A stretch of 64,000 nt of DNA from Mactra quadrangularis (lineage: Eukaryota; Mollusca; Bivalvia; Venerida; Mactridae), in assembly GCA_025267735.1 (NCBI GenBank), contig CM046295.1, forward strand, positions 7,711,270 to 7,775,269. The letters run 5' to 3'. Shown piece after piece: positions 46,331 through 57,901 of the stretch; positions within the stretch are counted from its first letter, which is position 1; every line of letters starts with the position of its first letter. Position numbers and translations under genes: made by a program. The notes beneath the pieces are model-generated. The model searched no databases. It saw only the letters and a list, made by a program, of their open reading frames with translations, and had not been told where the DNA came from.

Positions 46331-46680
46331 ATAAATACCTTATTTCGCTAGCCGCGAGCCGCGAATCCGTAAAATTTACCTTTAGTCGTAAATGTTTTAG
46401 CACTACTCTTCCGCTTTAGAAAAAGCGCAAAAAAATGAATTAAAACTGAAAAAAACTTCACAAAAAATAAATAAACCATCCGCCAACAAACATTCGCTGA
46501 TATTTCTAGGCCAATTGTCTCGATAATTTTATTTCCACTTTAATTTATGTTCTTTTTTCTTCGCTTGTCTCAGCAGACGACATTTTACCATATAACAGTC
46601 ATGTGATCTGTGTGACAGTCACGTGACACAAAAATCTCGCAATCTGATTGGTCGACAGTATAAACATCGTCGTGCTCAGT
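46330..46680 (-). promoter_or_regulatory. Possible minus-strand promoter and first-exon region
   Basis: Read on the minus strand, a CCAAT word (CCAATCAG, 46644-46651) and an E-box in GTCACGTGAC (46618-46627) are followed by a CpG-rich stretch (GCGGCTCGCGGCTAGCG) ending at a donor-like AATAAG|GTATTT at 46339. This is a plausible 5'-UTR exon for the sushi-domain gene, but nothing in sequence ties them together. Confidence 0.25.
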
Positions 46681-47713
46681 AAACGATGATGATACAATCA
46701 GCTGATCTGTGATGGTTAAATGAGTAAACGAATAATTATAGGGATTAGATCGGTCTTATATTTAGAATAAATGTAGATAGGCCAAGTGAAAAAAATAATT
46801 TGTTTCATGGACAACACTTATTTTTTGAAGGGCAATGTATTTTTTTATTTGAGTGTTAATGCTGCATACATTTACCCCGCTGATTTACATAGATACAGAT
46901 AGCTATTTCATTGGTCGTCAGAAACTGAAAAACATGTCATCCTGTCAGCATTTTGTTCCATTTTTTGCAACGAGGTGCACTACAGCTCTTTCATACCAAA
47001 GAAACAGACGGGGATGTCCCCCTCTAGGACACCATTAAGTCATCTTTTGATGGAAGAGAGGCGCAAAAATAGTAATTTTTAGGCAACTTACTTTATGTGA
47101 AGTTCACTAAATCCAGTTGTAAACGGTAATTTCAAGTCCTCTGGTGGGCAATTTGAGTGTGTGTCGGGGGGGGGGGTCGGGACACGTTTAATTACTGAAT
47201 TGACCAGTTAAGGGTAAATAAGGTATTAAACTTCCTTAACCAACCAAAATAATTAAACAAAACCCAACATTTTTTCCCGAGAGCCAAGTTTATTATTCCT
47301 ATCGTATGCTTTATTAGCCCGACGTCATCAATAACTAGTAACTTTCACGATGCAGTCATTATCACAGCCATAAACATCGTAATTAAGCAAAGGTCAATGT
47401 TTGGATTATATTACAAAGCTTTTATTAATTGGAAAATAAGAAATCCTTTAATGTGAAATGATGATGTAGGCTTTAAACGCTATGAAACTCTCTAAATACA
47501 GATAAATTATAACTTGATAGCTTTTCTTTGTTAGACTCGAATTTAATGCTGCGCAAAATAAAATAACAAAAACTGAACTTATCAAAGTTTGTCTGATTAA
47601 ATCAGAATAATCTTATTTCTTAATAAATCATGACCAGTCATGACCAATACTGACTGAAACTTGAAAGGAGTCTTGTATCAAACGTATGTAAATATTGTAT
47701 AGATTTTATAAAA
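46681..47713. other. Spacer with an 11-G run
   Basis: A run of 11 G lies near 47166-47176. No exon-like sequence or repeat family member was recognised. Confidence 0.45.
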
Positions 47714-47966
47714 GCCGTGTCGGTAGTGCAGTTGGCAGATGCTTAAGAATCTAATGTCCGTAAGAGGTTCGGATTCGAATCCCACCTTGGGCGGTTATAT
47801 CCTTCCATAATGTCAATTTTACTTCATTAAAAAGGTATATGGAGAAGGTCCAAGCCTTGTGGAAGGGTAGGTGAGTACTGGTTATATATAGACAAGGTCC
47901 AGGAAAGCTAACTTATGTACACTGAACGCCCTACCTTAAATTGTGTTGCCAGTGGGTTTAAACCAG
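47714..47966 (+). mobile_element. tRNA-derived SINE, family A
   Basis: Head GTCGGTAGTGCAGTTGGCAG, B box GGATTCGAATCCC, body CTTGTGGAAGGGTAGGTGAG and AGGTCCAGGAAAGCTAAC, then tail TTGTGTTGCCAGTGGGTTTA. An A-rich tract follows. The anticodon region carries a deletion relative to the 13.1-kb copy. Confidence 0.85.
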
Positions 47967-48030
47967 AATATAAAAAAAACACAAAAAAATCCCTATGATC
48001 GTATGGTAAAGATATTAGAATTCATATAAA

Positions 48031-48151
48031 GCACATGCGGTAGCACATAAGATACTGATGCAGGGGTCGTTGATTCGATTATCAGGTTGAGTTTACTAAA
48101 TGGGTCTTGGTCATGAAATTATTTCTACGGCCATTCTCTTTAGTTTTAATG
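48031..48151 (+). mobile_element. SINE family B, 5' part
   Basis: The tRNA-like head (GCGGTAGCACATAAGATACT, GTTGATTCGATTA) runs into the body GGTCTTGGTCATGAAATTAT and TTCTACGGCCATTCTC; the rest of the body and the tail are missing. It is one of the few family B copies on the plus strand. Confidence 0.72.
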
Positions 48152-49120
48152 ATTCAAATAACCATTCGGATCACTTTGGCCTTTTTGTACAATGGAAAAT
48201 TTGAGTTCCGCATTTCAGCTATCCAAATCGGCTGGTACTCAAAAGTTGCGGGGAATGACCTGCAACAAAAATGGAACAATAAAACGGTTGCTTATGGAAC
48301 AAGCGCGAAAATTTATATTATAATGAATTCAAATGTACCAAACAAAGAATCTTTCGTCTGCAAAGTGCAACTTTAAAAGGGCGTTTACTGACTCTAAGAT
48401 TGCGCCAAAATTAATAAACTTCTGTTTTACAGAAGAAACTGTGGTGTCAACTCGTCTTTTTGATATTTCTACAATAATAAAACATGCCCCATTTAGTCAA
48501 ACATCTGCTCCCCATCTTTTGTTCTTTTCTGTCCCCTTTTTCTTTGTCATTGAGGTCCTTAGTTCCCTAAAAGGTCCAACATTTTGTATCAATTATATTT
48601 CAAGTGCTTCTTTCGCAGACGATCAATTTATATCCGCCATTTTTGTCGGTTTATGATAATTTCTAGTAATTCGGTCTTTAAACGTTCCCGATTTCGGAGA
48701 TACTCTGATTTTATTGTTAAAGCTTAATAAGCAGTCATTAGACAACGATTAATCTGTCATGGGTTAAAGAATGTTTAAATCCTACTAAAGACGGGAGTAC
48801 TGTGTTTTAGCCACGCCTCTTTGTTCATTGTCGAAAATCCGGGTCGAAATTGTATAAAAGTGGCTAACAAAGGCAGGCGCGACAGAAGAAATTTCTTCTA
48901 GGGGCGCAGATGATTATTTTTCAATGAAAAACTGCGATTTGTTTACTAAGAATTTGTAGCATTGCAAGGGGTGAATATTTGAGCAACCGTATCGACCCAG
49001 CCTTGAATTGAAAAGCGTTATAACAAAGATGACGCTACAGAAGAAAGCGGATTATGAATGTTTAAATGTAATACAGAAATTCAAAGAAACAATATTGATG
49101 GTCTTGGATTTGGTTTGAGT
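48152..49120. other. Spacer with unconvincing ORFs
   Basis: Two overlapping plus-strand frames (48107-48376 and 48333-48656) are open for about 90-107 codons, but the first starts inside the SINE fragment and neither resembles a family or has splice support. Confidence 0.45.
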
Positions 49121-49428
49121 GTTTGTTCTCGTTGAATTTAACGCTGTAGCAACACATTTTACAGGTCTTTTAACGGAAGTCAGTCAACCCACTCACTCCT
49201 CCTAGAAAGGCTAAATCTCTGGATTTAGCTGTTAACCAACTACTAAGCGCATACTTTCGTCAGTGATTGACAACTGCCCTACATGATAAAAAATCATTGG
49301 AAGGAGGGAAAATGGCCGTAGAAATAATTTCATGACCAAGCTCCATGAAAGTATGCCCCGCTCAGGAATCGAACCCACCATCCCTCGGACAGTAGACTTG
49401 CGTGCTACCAACTGAGCTAGCCGGGCGG
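49121..49428 (-). mobile_element. tRNA-derived SINE, family B, full length (first of a tandem pair)
   Basis: This is one of the best copies: tail GTTGAATTTAACGCTGTAGC, body with AAATCTCTGGATTTAGCTGT, head with CGAACCCACCATCCCTCGGA and CTACCAACTGAGCTAGCCGG. On the minus strand the A box (AGCTCAGTTGGTAGCACGC) is intact. Confidence 0.9.
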
Positions 49429-49435
49429 ACGTCTT

Positions 49436-49720
49436 ATTTTTGGCAACCCATTGTATTGGTCATATAACTGAGGTCAGTCAATCGACTCATTGTTTCTGGA
49501 AAGGCTAAATACCTGGATTAAGTTGTTATCCAGTTACTTGGCACGCACTCTGTCAGTGGTGTCTGCTGGTCCTATTTGATTAAACCTAGTGGTAAGAGGG
49601 AAAATGATGTCGGAAATTTTATCGTGACCAAACTACAAAAGTATAACCCGCACGGGATTCGAACTTACGACCCCTGGATCAGTAGACATGTGCGCTATCA
49701 ACAGAGCTAGCTCGGTGGCT
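49436..49720 (-). mobile_element. tRNA-derived SINE, family B (second of a tandem pair)
   Basis: It begins within about 10 bases of its neighbour in the same orientation: GCAACCCATTGTATTGGTCA, AGGCTAAATACCTGGATTAA, GGATTCGAACTTACGACCCC and the head with GAGCTAGCTCGG. It is more diverged than its neighbour, so the two are not a simple recent duplication. Confidence 0.87.
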
Positions 49721-50231
49721 ATAGTCTTAACAAAGGGGTCGTTGTTCTATCTTATTAAGCAATTTGGCGAAAACTAATTAATCATAGTGAAGATATTAAT
49801 ACCCAAAGGGGTTTAAGGGGTTAGTGTTGAGAATAATTTACGTATTGTGATCTGAACTTCCTTGTATACTTTTAAATACATGTAAAACAATCACAATTGT
49901 ATCTAGTACCATAAATCCCCTTTTAAATGTAACAATCTTTAATAACTATCGTAATGTATAAATGCATCTGAAACAAAATTCATAATACCAAGGACTTTAT
50001 ATTACAGGGATTTTTAACTACATAGATTTACGTTAAATTTCCCTGTCGTGTCTATTATTTCGGCTCATAGGGATAACAAGTATTACAAGTTTAAATAAAA
50101 TGATTAACATGAAATTTTGAACCAGTACCATTACAACTAATTACAAGAAAATATTAATGCAAAGCATTAAATACCGCCGGATAGTGATAACATTATGTGT
50201 ACATACACAAAAGAGAGAACAAAGATATATA
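49721..50231. other. AT-rich spacer, nothing recognised
   Basis: No exon-like or repeat-family sequence was recognised. Confidence 0.5.
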
Positions 50232-50354
50232 AGGAACAACTCAACCCAAAGACAACTCAACCCGAGCCAACTCAATCCCCTATTAACGGGCTGAGTTGTC
50301 CCAACTTTGAGTTGTGTTATACACGGTTTGAGTTGTCTTCGGGTTGAGTTGTCC
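50232..50354. mobile_element. Foldback element with ACAACTCAACCC arms
   Basis: The left arm reads GGAACAACTCAACCC then AAAGACAACTCAACCCG; the right arm GTTTGAGTTGTCTTCGGG then TTGAGTTGTCC. The arms pair over about 30 bases. Each arm also repeats the word CAACTCAACCC, so several alternative hairpins are possible. Confidence 0.82.
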
Positions 50355-52201
50355 TGTATCCATTACGTTCGCTAACAGTCGTTACTGAACACGCTACAGG
50401 GTTTAGAAGAGAAGATAATTAGTAATTTCTTGGAGGAACTCCTTTTAAACTTGGTATATAGATGCTTTACAGAATAAATAAATAAAATGTATACAAAAAC
50501 ACACCAGATTTAACAATTCAGTAATCTAATACTTCTTGTCCTGTCGTTTTTTGGAACATATTTTGACTTAATGTTGGCCTTAATGAGAAAGTGACTTTCA
50601 GCATGCAGAGACAGTATTAAACTTACTACAGACGGTACAAAATTAATAATTAACTTTTTCATCACGAATTTAGCGCTTCGTATACGATAAACGCAAGTCT
50701 GTAACAAATCTGTTCACGGAGACGTGCGTGAAATACGTACGGTGTGTGTTTTTAGCCTGAACCTCAATTTAGGGGAGCAGATATTTTACAATGTCTTAAA
50801 ATATAAATCAAGGATAAAAATGTTCTTTAAAATGCCCCCAAAAAGCACAAAATTTCATTGCAGTACTATAAAACTGAAAATTAATATAATTTAGCACTGT
50901 CAACATTAGTAAATAAAAAAAGAGGACGCCAGTAAATGAAATCATGAACTGCTCCTACCATGGTCATCAGATTCTGACGACTCCAATATACCACCGGCCT
51001 TCGGGCCGGTGGTAAATAAAAGTCAGGAAAAATGTGTTTCTAGATGATTTTAGGTAAATTACGCTCACAGACTGTTTCACAAAATTAAGCATTTTCCTGC
51101 CGATCTACCATTTTTAGCCCATATTTACATCACCTAGAGTCATATTTTCGGTCATAATTGCAACACCTTTTTGTCAAAAACTTCAGAAACTTTCATAACT
51201 TGCATGGCAGACATGTACAAAAACATACTCAAGTTTTTAAACTTAGAATAGTTTGTACAACCTGCTTCAGCCAGTTATAGACAGTGACGACCGTGAATAT
51301 TCATAACAGCAATTCGTTGCAAATCCCTGTTTTATAAAATCCCTGATATAACGAAGTAAGCTTTTTAACAAGTGTAAAGGTAATTAGGGATGGCAATGTA
51401 TGGTTGTAAACAAACACTAAAAGAACTTTACTTAGATTAATATAAGGGGAAACATATCTTACTATCAACTATTTTGTTGACATACTCCTCGCAGTGGTTA
51501 TTTCCCTTTATTAAATCAATAAGTAAATAATAAAGCGTGATAATAAGCACTGTGAGGAGTTTGTCGGAAAACCACTCGGGGGATTCTGTTAACTGCCTAT
51601 TGTGTTTTACAGTAATCATCGGTCTGTTCCAAATGGAAATCAACCTCATGGCAATAGTGCTTGCTGGGTTGTAGCTAAATTAAGTGATTATTTATTAATA
51701 TTTTAGTTCCTTAACATTTATGGGATCACTCATAAGAAATATAAAATTATGAGCATTTATTTTATTATGCTGTTTTTTTTTAATTTTGTATAGACATTAG
51801 CCTATTGAGACCAGAGGCAAGGGGGTCAATGTGACCCCATATCTCTATAGCACTGACATTATTGTTGAGGTACCACAAAGTTCAAGGGGCACATTTGAAT
51901 CCTTTTTTTTCAAGAAATTTGCATATTCAACCATTCAGATCTCATTAATCAAGAAATCAATTAATTAAAAAAACTTAACCGTGATTAGAAAAGACACTTC
52001 CATATTTCAATCCCTGATATTCATAAGTTTAATTAACTGTCAGTGTCGCATACATTGACACGCCATTGATTTAAGTGCTCACTTCAGTAATTCTGTATTC
52101 AAGGACGACAATGTTAAATTTAAATCAACAGAGTCAAAGCAAGCACCACAAAAAGTTGAATCAATTTAACAAAGTTAGTTTAGTTTATACTAATTTATTA
52201 T
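50355..52201. other. AT-rich spacer with a GC-rich hairpin
   Basis: Besides the UUCG hairpin listed separately no coding or repeat family sequence was recognised. Minus-strand frames at 50.5 and 51.4 kb are unconvincing. Confidence 0.45.
50989..51014. repeat. Perfect 11-bp GC-rich hairpin with a TTCG loop
   Basis: TACCACCGGCC, loop TTCG, GGCCGGTGGTA: 11 perfect pairs closed by C-G around a UUCG tetraloop, one of the most stable RNA hairpin types known. It is followed by AATAAAAG, which includes an AATAAA word. The surroundings are strongly AT-rich, so it stands out. No gene ends here that could be recognised. Confidence 0.9.
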
Positions 52202-52262
52202 AGCTTGATTGTGATACAAGTTCTTACAACTTTGATTAATCTCTTTCAAGTCCGCTTCCTGG
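52202..52262 (-). repeat. SINE family C, first half, split by a later insertion
   Basis: GCTTGATTGTGATACAAGTT through TTTCAAGTCCGCTTCCTGG matches the tail side of SINE C at 32.6 and 44.45 kb; the match resumes at 54068 on the other side of the inserted element. Confidence 0.8.
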
Positions 52263-54067
52263 GCCCGGTTTCACGAAAGCTCTCATAACTTAAATAAATT
52301 TAAGATTGTCTTAAATATTTTGGTCGTAACTATGAGTATCTTAATAATTATTTTAAGTGGATTTCACGAAGCCTTTCTTACATAAGTATAAATTTAGGGT
52401 TGATATAAGCGACCCAAACTTAAACCAACAAAATTACCTTAGAGTACTAAATGTCATATGCATTTATTGATCGACTCAATAGCGTAAACGGTAAGACGGT
52501 TGAGCGTGAAACATTGTTTTTGTCTGTCATTGGTTCGAATCGTGAATGTTGATTTTTTTCACTTTTGGTCCATTTTTTATATTTTTGTCAATCATTGTGT
52601 TTTCTATTATGCACAATTATCTTACCTTTACTTCATTGCTGTACTTGTAGATATTAGTATTTTTCGAATTACAATATTGTGCATCAGTAAAGATTAAATA
52701 ATAAGTGATAAGTAGGTTATTAACTGTGGAGAATATCAGGGTATAGTTATAAGATTCACACGAAATCTCATATCTTTCGGGCCATTATCTAAGTTTAGAG
52801 ACGAGCTAATTTGGAAGACAAAAACTGCAAAATGCACCAATTTTGTTTAAATTTTTTTGAATGTGTGTAATTGTTCCAGACAGTTACACAAAAGCATTAC
52901 TTGAATTGTAGTGCTCGGACCAGTCAGTAATTGTCCGCTTGGTAGAGTAACAACAATACTTACATTAAACAGATCGAAAATTGCTTAAAATGGCTTTTGA
53001 CGATTGATGTCCGCCTTACAATATGCTTGACATTCTCTTACTGTCTTACAAAAGGTTTTGCATTCAATGCTTGCCTGGACAGTGTGTTTAAAATGTATTA
53101 CATGTCTTGCACGAATATGATGGCTAGAAACGTTTACATTATCTATGTTTAAAGTGGTTCGACTTTCATTACTTGCATCAAAAATATTGAACTGTTTGTA
53201 ATACAATTTTTTGTTAAAATCTACATGCTATGAATCTTAAATAAAGACACAACGAATAAATTTAGCATACTTAATAGGTCATGCCTCGTAAGCAAAAATG
53301 CTGAATATAGGTGTAAATATTTACGCGAAAAAGGCAACGAAGTCCCATTAATTGTTGTTTTCATGTATTTAGACTAAGGGGATAATGAAGAAATTGAATA
53401 AAGGTATGATTGCAATGTATTATAATACGATAATAATAATAATGATAAAATACCTTCGAATTACATGCGATTTGGTGACGAATGTGTATTAAAATTAGAA
53501 TTATTGAAACTGATAAAACTAATAAATCAATTTTTATGTAGGAATGATTGTCATCTCTAAAATCTTAGCAAAATGACAATCGATCTAGATATTAAAGATA
53601 TTAATCGTTTTAATTTGCTAGTTATACTCAACTCCGCAAACACTTGAGTCTTGAAGTAGTGCAGAAACGGTCATGCTCTGTCTTATACGTAAGGAGACAA
53701 ATAATTTCAACGACGAAATAAATCGTAGCAGATGAAAATTGTAACTCTGGTATATTCTATCTTCCGACATACTTCCTAAACCACACTAAGTGTCCCTTCG
53801 TCGGAATTCATGTCGTTTAGGGACTCTAGAGCCAGTCCAACATAAATTTAGACGCACGTTAACCATTTGTTTATATTTAAGTAATGTTTACATATGGTTT
53901 AATCTACCCGTTCACTCGATTAAATTTTTACTCATAACTTAGACTATTTAAGAACGGATTAAATTGTAAAATGTTTGTGAAACGCACTTAAACTTAAAAA
54001 TGCTAAAAATAGCAAATTTAAGGTTAATCTAGAAATTTAAGATAGGATTGCGTTCGTGAAACCGGAC
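52263..54067. mobile_element. 1.8-kb element with CCGGTTTCACGAA ends, non-autonomous
   Basis: The left end GCCCGGTTTCACGAA and the right end TTCGTGAAACCGGAC are inverted matches with one mismatch, followed inward by imperfectly inverted TTTAAG/CTTAAA-rich subterminal words. CCTGG occurs on both sides (52258-52262 and 54068-54072) and looks like a target duplication within a SINE. No transposase was recognised; the small frames inside are unconvincing. A tRNA-like stretch (GGTTCGAATCG near 52535) lies inside. Confidence 0.8.
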
Positions 54068-54120
54068 CCTGGTCCCCCAGTACTGAGCTACAAGGATAAA
54101 GTTTCTTGCTCAAAAGAATT
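54068..54120 (-). repeat. SINE family C, second half
   Basis: CCTGGTCCCCCAGTACTGAG followed by CTACAAGGATAAAGTTTCTT continues the SINE interrupted at 52262. The head is missing, so the SINE was truncated independently. Confidence 0.8.
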
Positions 54121-54614
54121 GTATTGGTTTATTAATTACTTTCATTGCTCTATCTGCTGTAATATCATCAACTGTACAAGGTAAACTGAAGTTTTTACTG
54201 ATTCTTATATCAACTGTGACATTTCAGATTTAACCATTCATGAGTTGATATATAACATAACTCTCTTTGAAGTCTTCATTAAAAACTTCAAAAATGGATG
54301 TAGCCAAATTTTATACCAGACAGTCGATCCTGTAATCCCTGCACGCCTAGACGGACCTTCTAAGATTTGTCCGTCGGTCCGCCATGTTTGCCCATTACAG
54401 ATGATAATGACTATTCTATAGAAATAATAATGATGAAAATAAAAATAATAATAAACAAATTTATAATTCTTCATTTTTTTTTATTGTCAACATAATATAT
54501 AACATGCAGTAGACAAAGCATATATAAATAAATAATGCAAGTTTAATATAAAAAATTTAACATAATTTTAGTACATATCACTGTAGCATCATTTGTCCAA
54601 AATCAGAAATCTAG
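54121..54614. other. AT-rich spacer, nothing recognised
   Basis: No exon-like or repeat-family sequence. A minus-strand 78-codon frame at 54238-54474 has no support. Confidence 0.5.
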
Positions 54615-54935
54615 AGGCACTTTCAAAAAATAATCTTACAATAAAAATTATCGTAAGTTCAGAAATCCAGTGATCCTTATTAACAACATATCTTACGATA
54701 AAAATCATCGTAAGTCAGAAGCAAGAATCTGAATGATTAATAATAACAACATTCTTTAGCCGATCAATTCAAAATATTATGGAATTAAGTAGAATATTGT
54801 ATACCTTTAGAATATTATATCATTGTTAAGTTTATTTTCCATCTGACTATGAACTACGAACAGCAAAATAATGAATTTGACTTACGATAACTTTTTAAAA
54901 AAAAATTTGTAGGGATTTTTGAAAAAAGGTGCACT
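54615..54935. mobile_element. MITE, CTTACGATAAAAAT family (copy 2, with internal duplication)
   Basis: GAGGCACTTTCAAAAAATAA then CTTACAATAAAAATTATCGT at the left; the same left segment occurs again at about 54690 (CTTACGATAAAAATCATCGT), so part is duplicated. Interior CCGATCAATTCAAAATATTA and right end GACTTACGATAACTTTTT match the other copies. Confidence 0.72.
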
Positions 54936-54942
54936 GGATTGC

Positions 54943-55088
54943 ATTGTTCGTTTTTTCTCAACTGTCAAAGCATGAATAATTTCACGGTGACTTCGTGCTC
55001 TTTGTCTAACACTTGTGATATTGAGATAGTGTGTAATCATTTACCGTGAAATTATTCATGCTTTGAGAGTTGAGAAAAAACGAACAAT
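54943..55088. mobile_element. Foldback element with 46-bp arms
   Basis: The left arm begins ATTGTTCGTTTTTTCTCAAC and runs through GCATGAATAATTTCACGGT; the right arm ACCGTGAAATTATTCATGC runs back to GAGAAAAAACGAACAAT. Only about one mismatch in 46 pairs, with a spacer of 54 bases. A diverged half copy (CACTGTGAAATCATTTAAAC, TTTGACAGTTGAGAAAAAA) lies at 60072-60118. Confidence 0.9.
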
Positions 55089-55483
55089 AGTACAATTTTC
55101 ACATTAGCTGAGAGGACATCAAAGTACTGGCCTGAAAAATTGTTTTTTTCAAGGTCTTTCTGATTTTCATTTTCGATCATTTTTACTAAAAAGAGATCTA
55201 CAGTTTAAACAAAAGCAAAAACTGAACTTGGTTTAACTAGTTCAATACACAAATGTATTACCCTTAGACATAAACCTTGCATTGAACTGTACTGTGTTTC
55301 TATCATTTATAGTTATAAAAACAATCAATGCTTCAACAATATCAAAATTAATAAATAACCATGGCAAAAAAAATCGCTATTAAAAAATAGCATTAACAAT
55401 GTATGTACATTTTGTGTCTCAGTTTCTTGACATGACAATAGGGCGCAATTCTGGATTGAGATTATTTTAATACGAGGCCAGAG

Positions 55484-55720
55484 ACACTTTTCACAAAAAA
55501 TACGATAAAAATCATTGTAAGTCTAAAAGCAAGAAACATAACTACATGTAATGCAGTCATTTTTAGGCCAATCAATACCAAATATTACTAAACTATGTAA
55601 CATATTGCACACCTTTTGAATATCATATCATAGTTATGTTTATAATCCTTCTGACTTAGAACTGCAAAATTCATGAAATTGACTTAAGATAAACTTATTT
55701 TGTGAACATATATACAGATA
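55484..55720. mobile_element. MITE, CTTACGATAAAAAT family (copy 3)
   Basis: GAGACACTTTTCACAAAAAA, ACGATAAAAATCATTGTAAG, GGCCAATCAATACCAAATAT, and right end ATTGACTTAAGATAAACTT follow the order of the family. Confidence 0.72.
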
Positions 55721-56868
55721 AACACAAACTATTTGCTAAATTAATTGGACCTAGACTTAAAACTGATTCAATATAGACAAGTATAAAGGTAAACGATATG
55801 GTAAACAAAATAAGCACATGTGGACAATTTATTTGTAAGCTTACATGGGATTTCATCTATCTAATAATCTTCTCATCATCTTATAACTCACTTGACAAAG
55901 TCAGTGAAGTGGCACTAAGTTTGAGATAACAAGTTAAATGTTTTAAGTATTTGTTAAAGGTAATAGTACACAGATTTGGTTAAAGTTTTTCTATACTTTC
56001 AAAATACCACTCACCGGCACTCAGTGTCAGTAAATTGTGTTAAAAAATTAATTCTAATTATTTTAAGACAAACTGACCTATATGTTGCAAGAAATATACT
56101 ATAAAAGTCACATAAATGTACCAATAGTTTCTATACCATGACATACGGGGTGGATATTTACTACATGAAACACCATCATTTGTAGTTGTATGTCTATTTG
56201 CACTAAATTTGTAAATTTGTCAGAATACTACTTTCCTGCTTTCAAAAAATATTTCCATACAATTTTGATAGTTTTAGAAAAAGTTGATATTTAAGTTGAA
56301 ATCTGTGAATGAGTACCTTTAAGACTGAGGATTAATAAGTTTAATGCCATACATAAGTGGAGTTATGGTACTTTATACCATTGTTATACATTTACTTGTA
56401 TACAATATATGTTTTTAATTTCTCAAGAAATGGAAAATTTAAAAAACAAATGACACATACAAAGGTGTTAAGGTAATTATAAATGGCACTGTATTGTCTT
56501 TCGTTTATATCTTTTTAATAGTAAAAATATGTCAACACTAATTTTTAAACTAGGATGCCCAATTGGACATCCAGCTATATTCTTAACTTGCCTGAACCAA
56601 ATCTTTAATACCAATACCAGGTTGCCCGAATCAAAATATGGGTCCTCAGGGGCAATAGAACAATCTTAAATTATGAGTGTGCGTTATATTAGAAAATTCT
56701 TGAAAAAAAACCCACTAAAACATTTGCATGCAATAAGTAAGGAAGTAACAATTTGGCAGTGAATAATTGAACAAAGCATACATTTAAATACCCCTAGCAA
56801 TGTTTCATGATTAAAAACACATAAATAAAACTAATTTCATATGCCGCACAAATAAAGCTATACACAGG
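55721..56868. other. AT-rich spacer, nothing recognised
   Basis: No exon-like block, SINE or clear MITE was recognised in this stretch. Confidence 0.5.
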
Positions 56869-57293
56869 GCTAGAATTTAAGCTCACATACTTGCAAAATG
56901 TGAGTCGATTTTGAAAATTGCGGGTAACTTTTATTTTAACTTGCAAATTTTCACAAGTTGAAATCAACAAAAGAAACATTTCTGTCTAAAGAAGTGAGGC
57001 TCTAATCAGCATTGAAACCGTCAGATAGATTGATAGTATTAATTGAAGATTAATCCTAAGTTAATGTTTGATATTATTGGTCTATCCCACAATGATGCCA
57101 TTGTTTTATCTACAGTTAAATATAGTGCTGTGCTGTTTTTATATTGCATATATGAATAGTACCTAGTACTACCTATGTATGCTATCAAAATTTGTAGAAA
57201 AAATGCCATTTTTTTTCATCATTTTGTCAGTCAAAATAATATCAACTCACAAAAATTTGCAAGTCCAATTTTTTGTTAAATTCAAGCCCTGAT
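56869..57293. mobile_element. MITE, GCTTGAATTTAA family (copy 1)
   Basis: Left end GGGCTAGAATTTAAGCTC and right end TTAAATTCAAGCCCTG are inverted. The interior ACCGTCAGATAGATTGA, GTTAAATATAGTGCTGTGCT and TTGCATATATGAATAG is shared with 62966-63352. No ORF of note. Confidence 0.8.
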
Positions 57294-57454
57294 TATATAG
57301 TTACATTTTATCAATACAATGAGCTGTAACACAATCCGTGTAAGATGTCATCTTATTCCATAAAAAATTATAGCACCAAAGTATAAAAAATAAGTCATTG
57401 CAAACAAACTGCTACATATTCTCACAACACGATTGTCTTACTAAAGGTAATCAC

Positions 57455-57901
57455 TAGGCCTGTCATGATATACCGGTATATTGCAATACTCAGCTGCCGC
57501 AATACATACCACAGTACGATTTTAATGTACCGGTATTTAGCGATAATTTCTATTTTCATTGATAAATTCTTGCCTTTGCCAAATGAAAGTAGCAAAATGT
57601 CAGTTTTCCATGGTTCATTCAATTAAAGCTTAAGTTCAAAGAATTTTACTAATCTGGGTGCGTTCAGAATGTTCCCATAACTCTAAAAATGTCCAGTTTG
57701 TCTCCATTCTGCTACAGGCACTTTCCCTAAAATCCTATAACATACTTCAATACTTAACAGTTGAATAAGTTCTTTAAGACAGAAGTATTATGCAGCCGTG
57801 TCTTTGGCTTGCAAAACAATATATCTTGGTACATATCATGATACGGTTCTATCGCATTGCAATAAACCACGATACACTTCTGATGTATCCTGACAGTCCT
57901 A
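57455..57901. mobile_element. hAT-type MITE with 8-bp target duplication
   Basis: The left end TAGGCCTGTCATGATATACC and the right end GTATCCTGACAGTCCTA are inverted matches, with subterminal TATTGCAATA/CATTGCAATA pairing. Flanking words GTAATCAC (57447-57454) and GTAATCAA (57902-57909) agree at 7 of 8 positions. TAGG ends plus an 8-bp duplication indicate the hAT superfamily. 447 bp, no transposase. Confidence 0.87.

Noticed and set aside
47714..47795. Possible tRNA gene
   Set aside because: The anticodon stem is deleted and the sequence runs into SINE family A body.
48107..48656. Two overlapping plus-strand ORFs with hydrophobic N-terminus
   Set aside because: The first begins inside a SINE fragment; no splice sites, no family similarity, and unbiased composition for AT-rich DNA.
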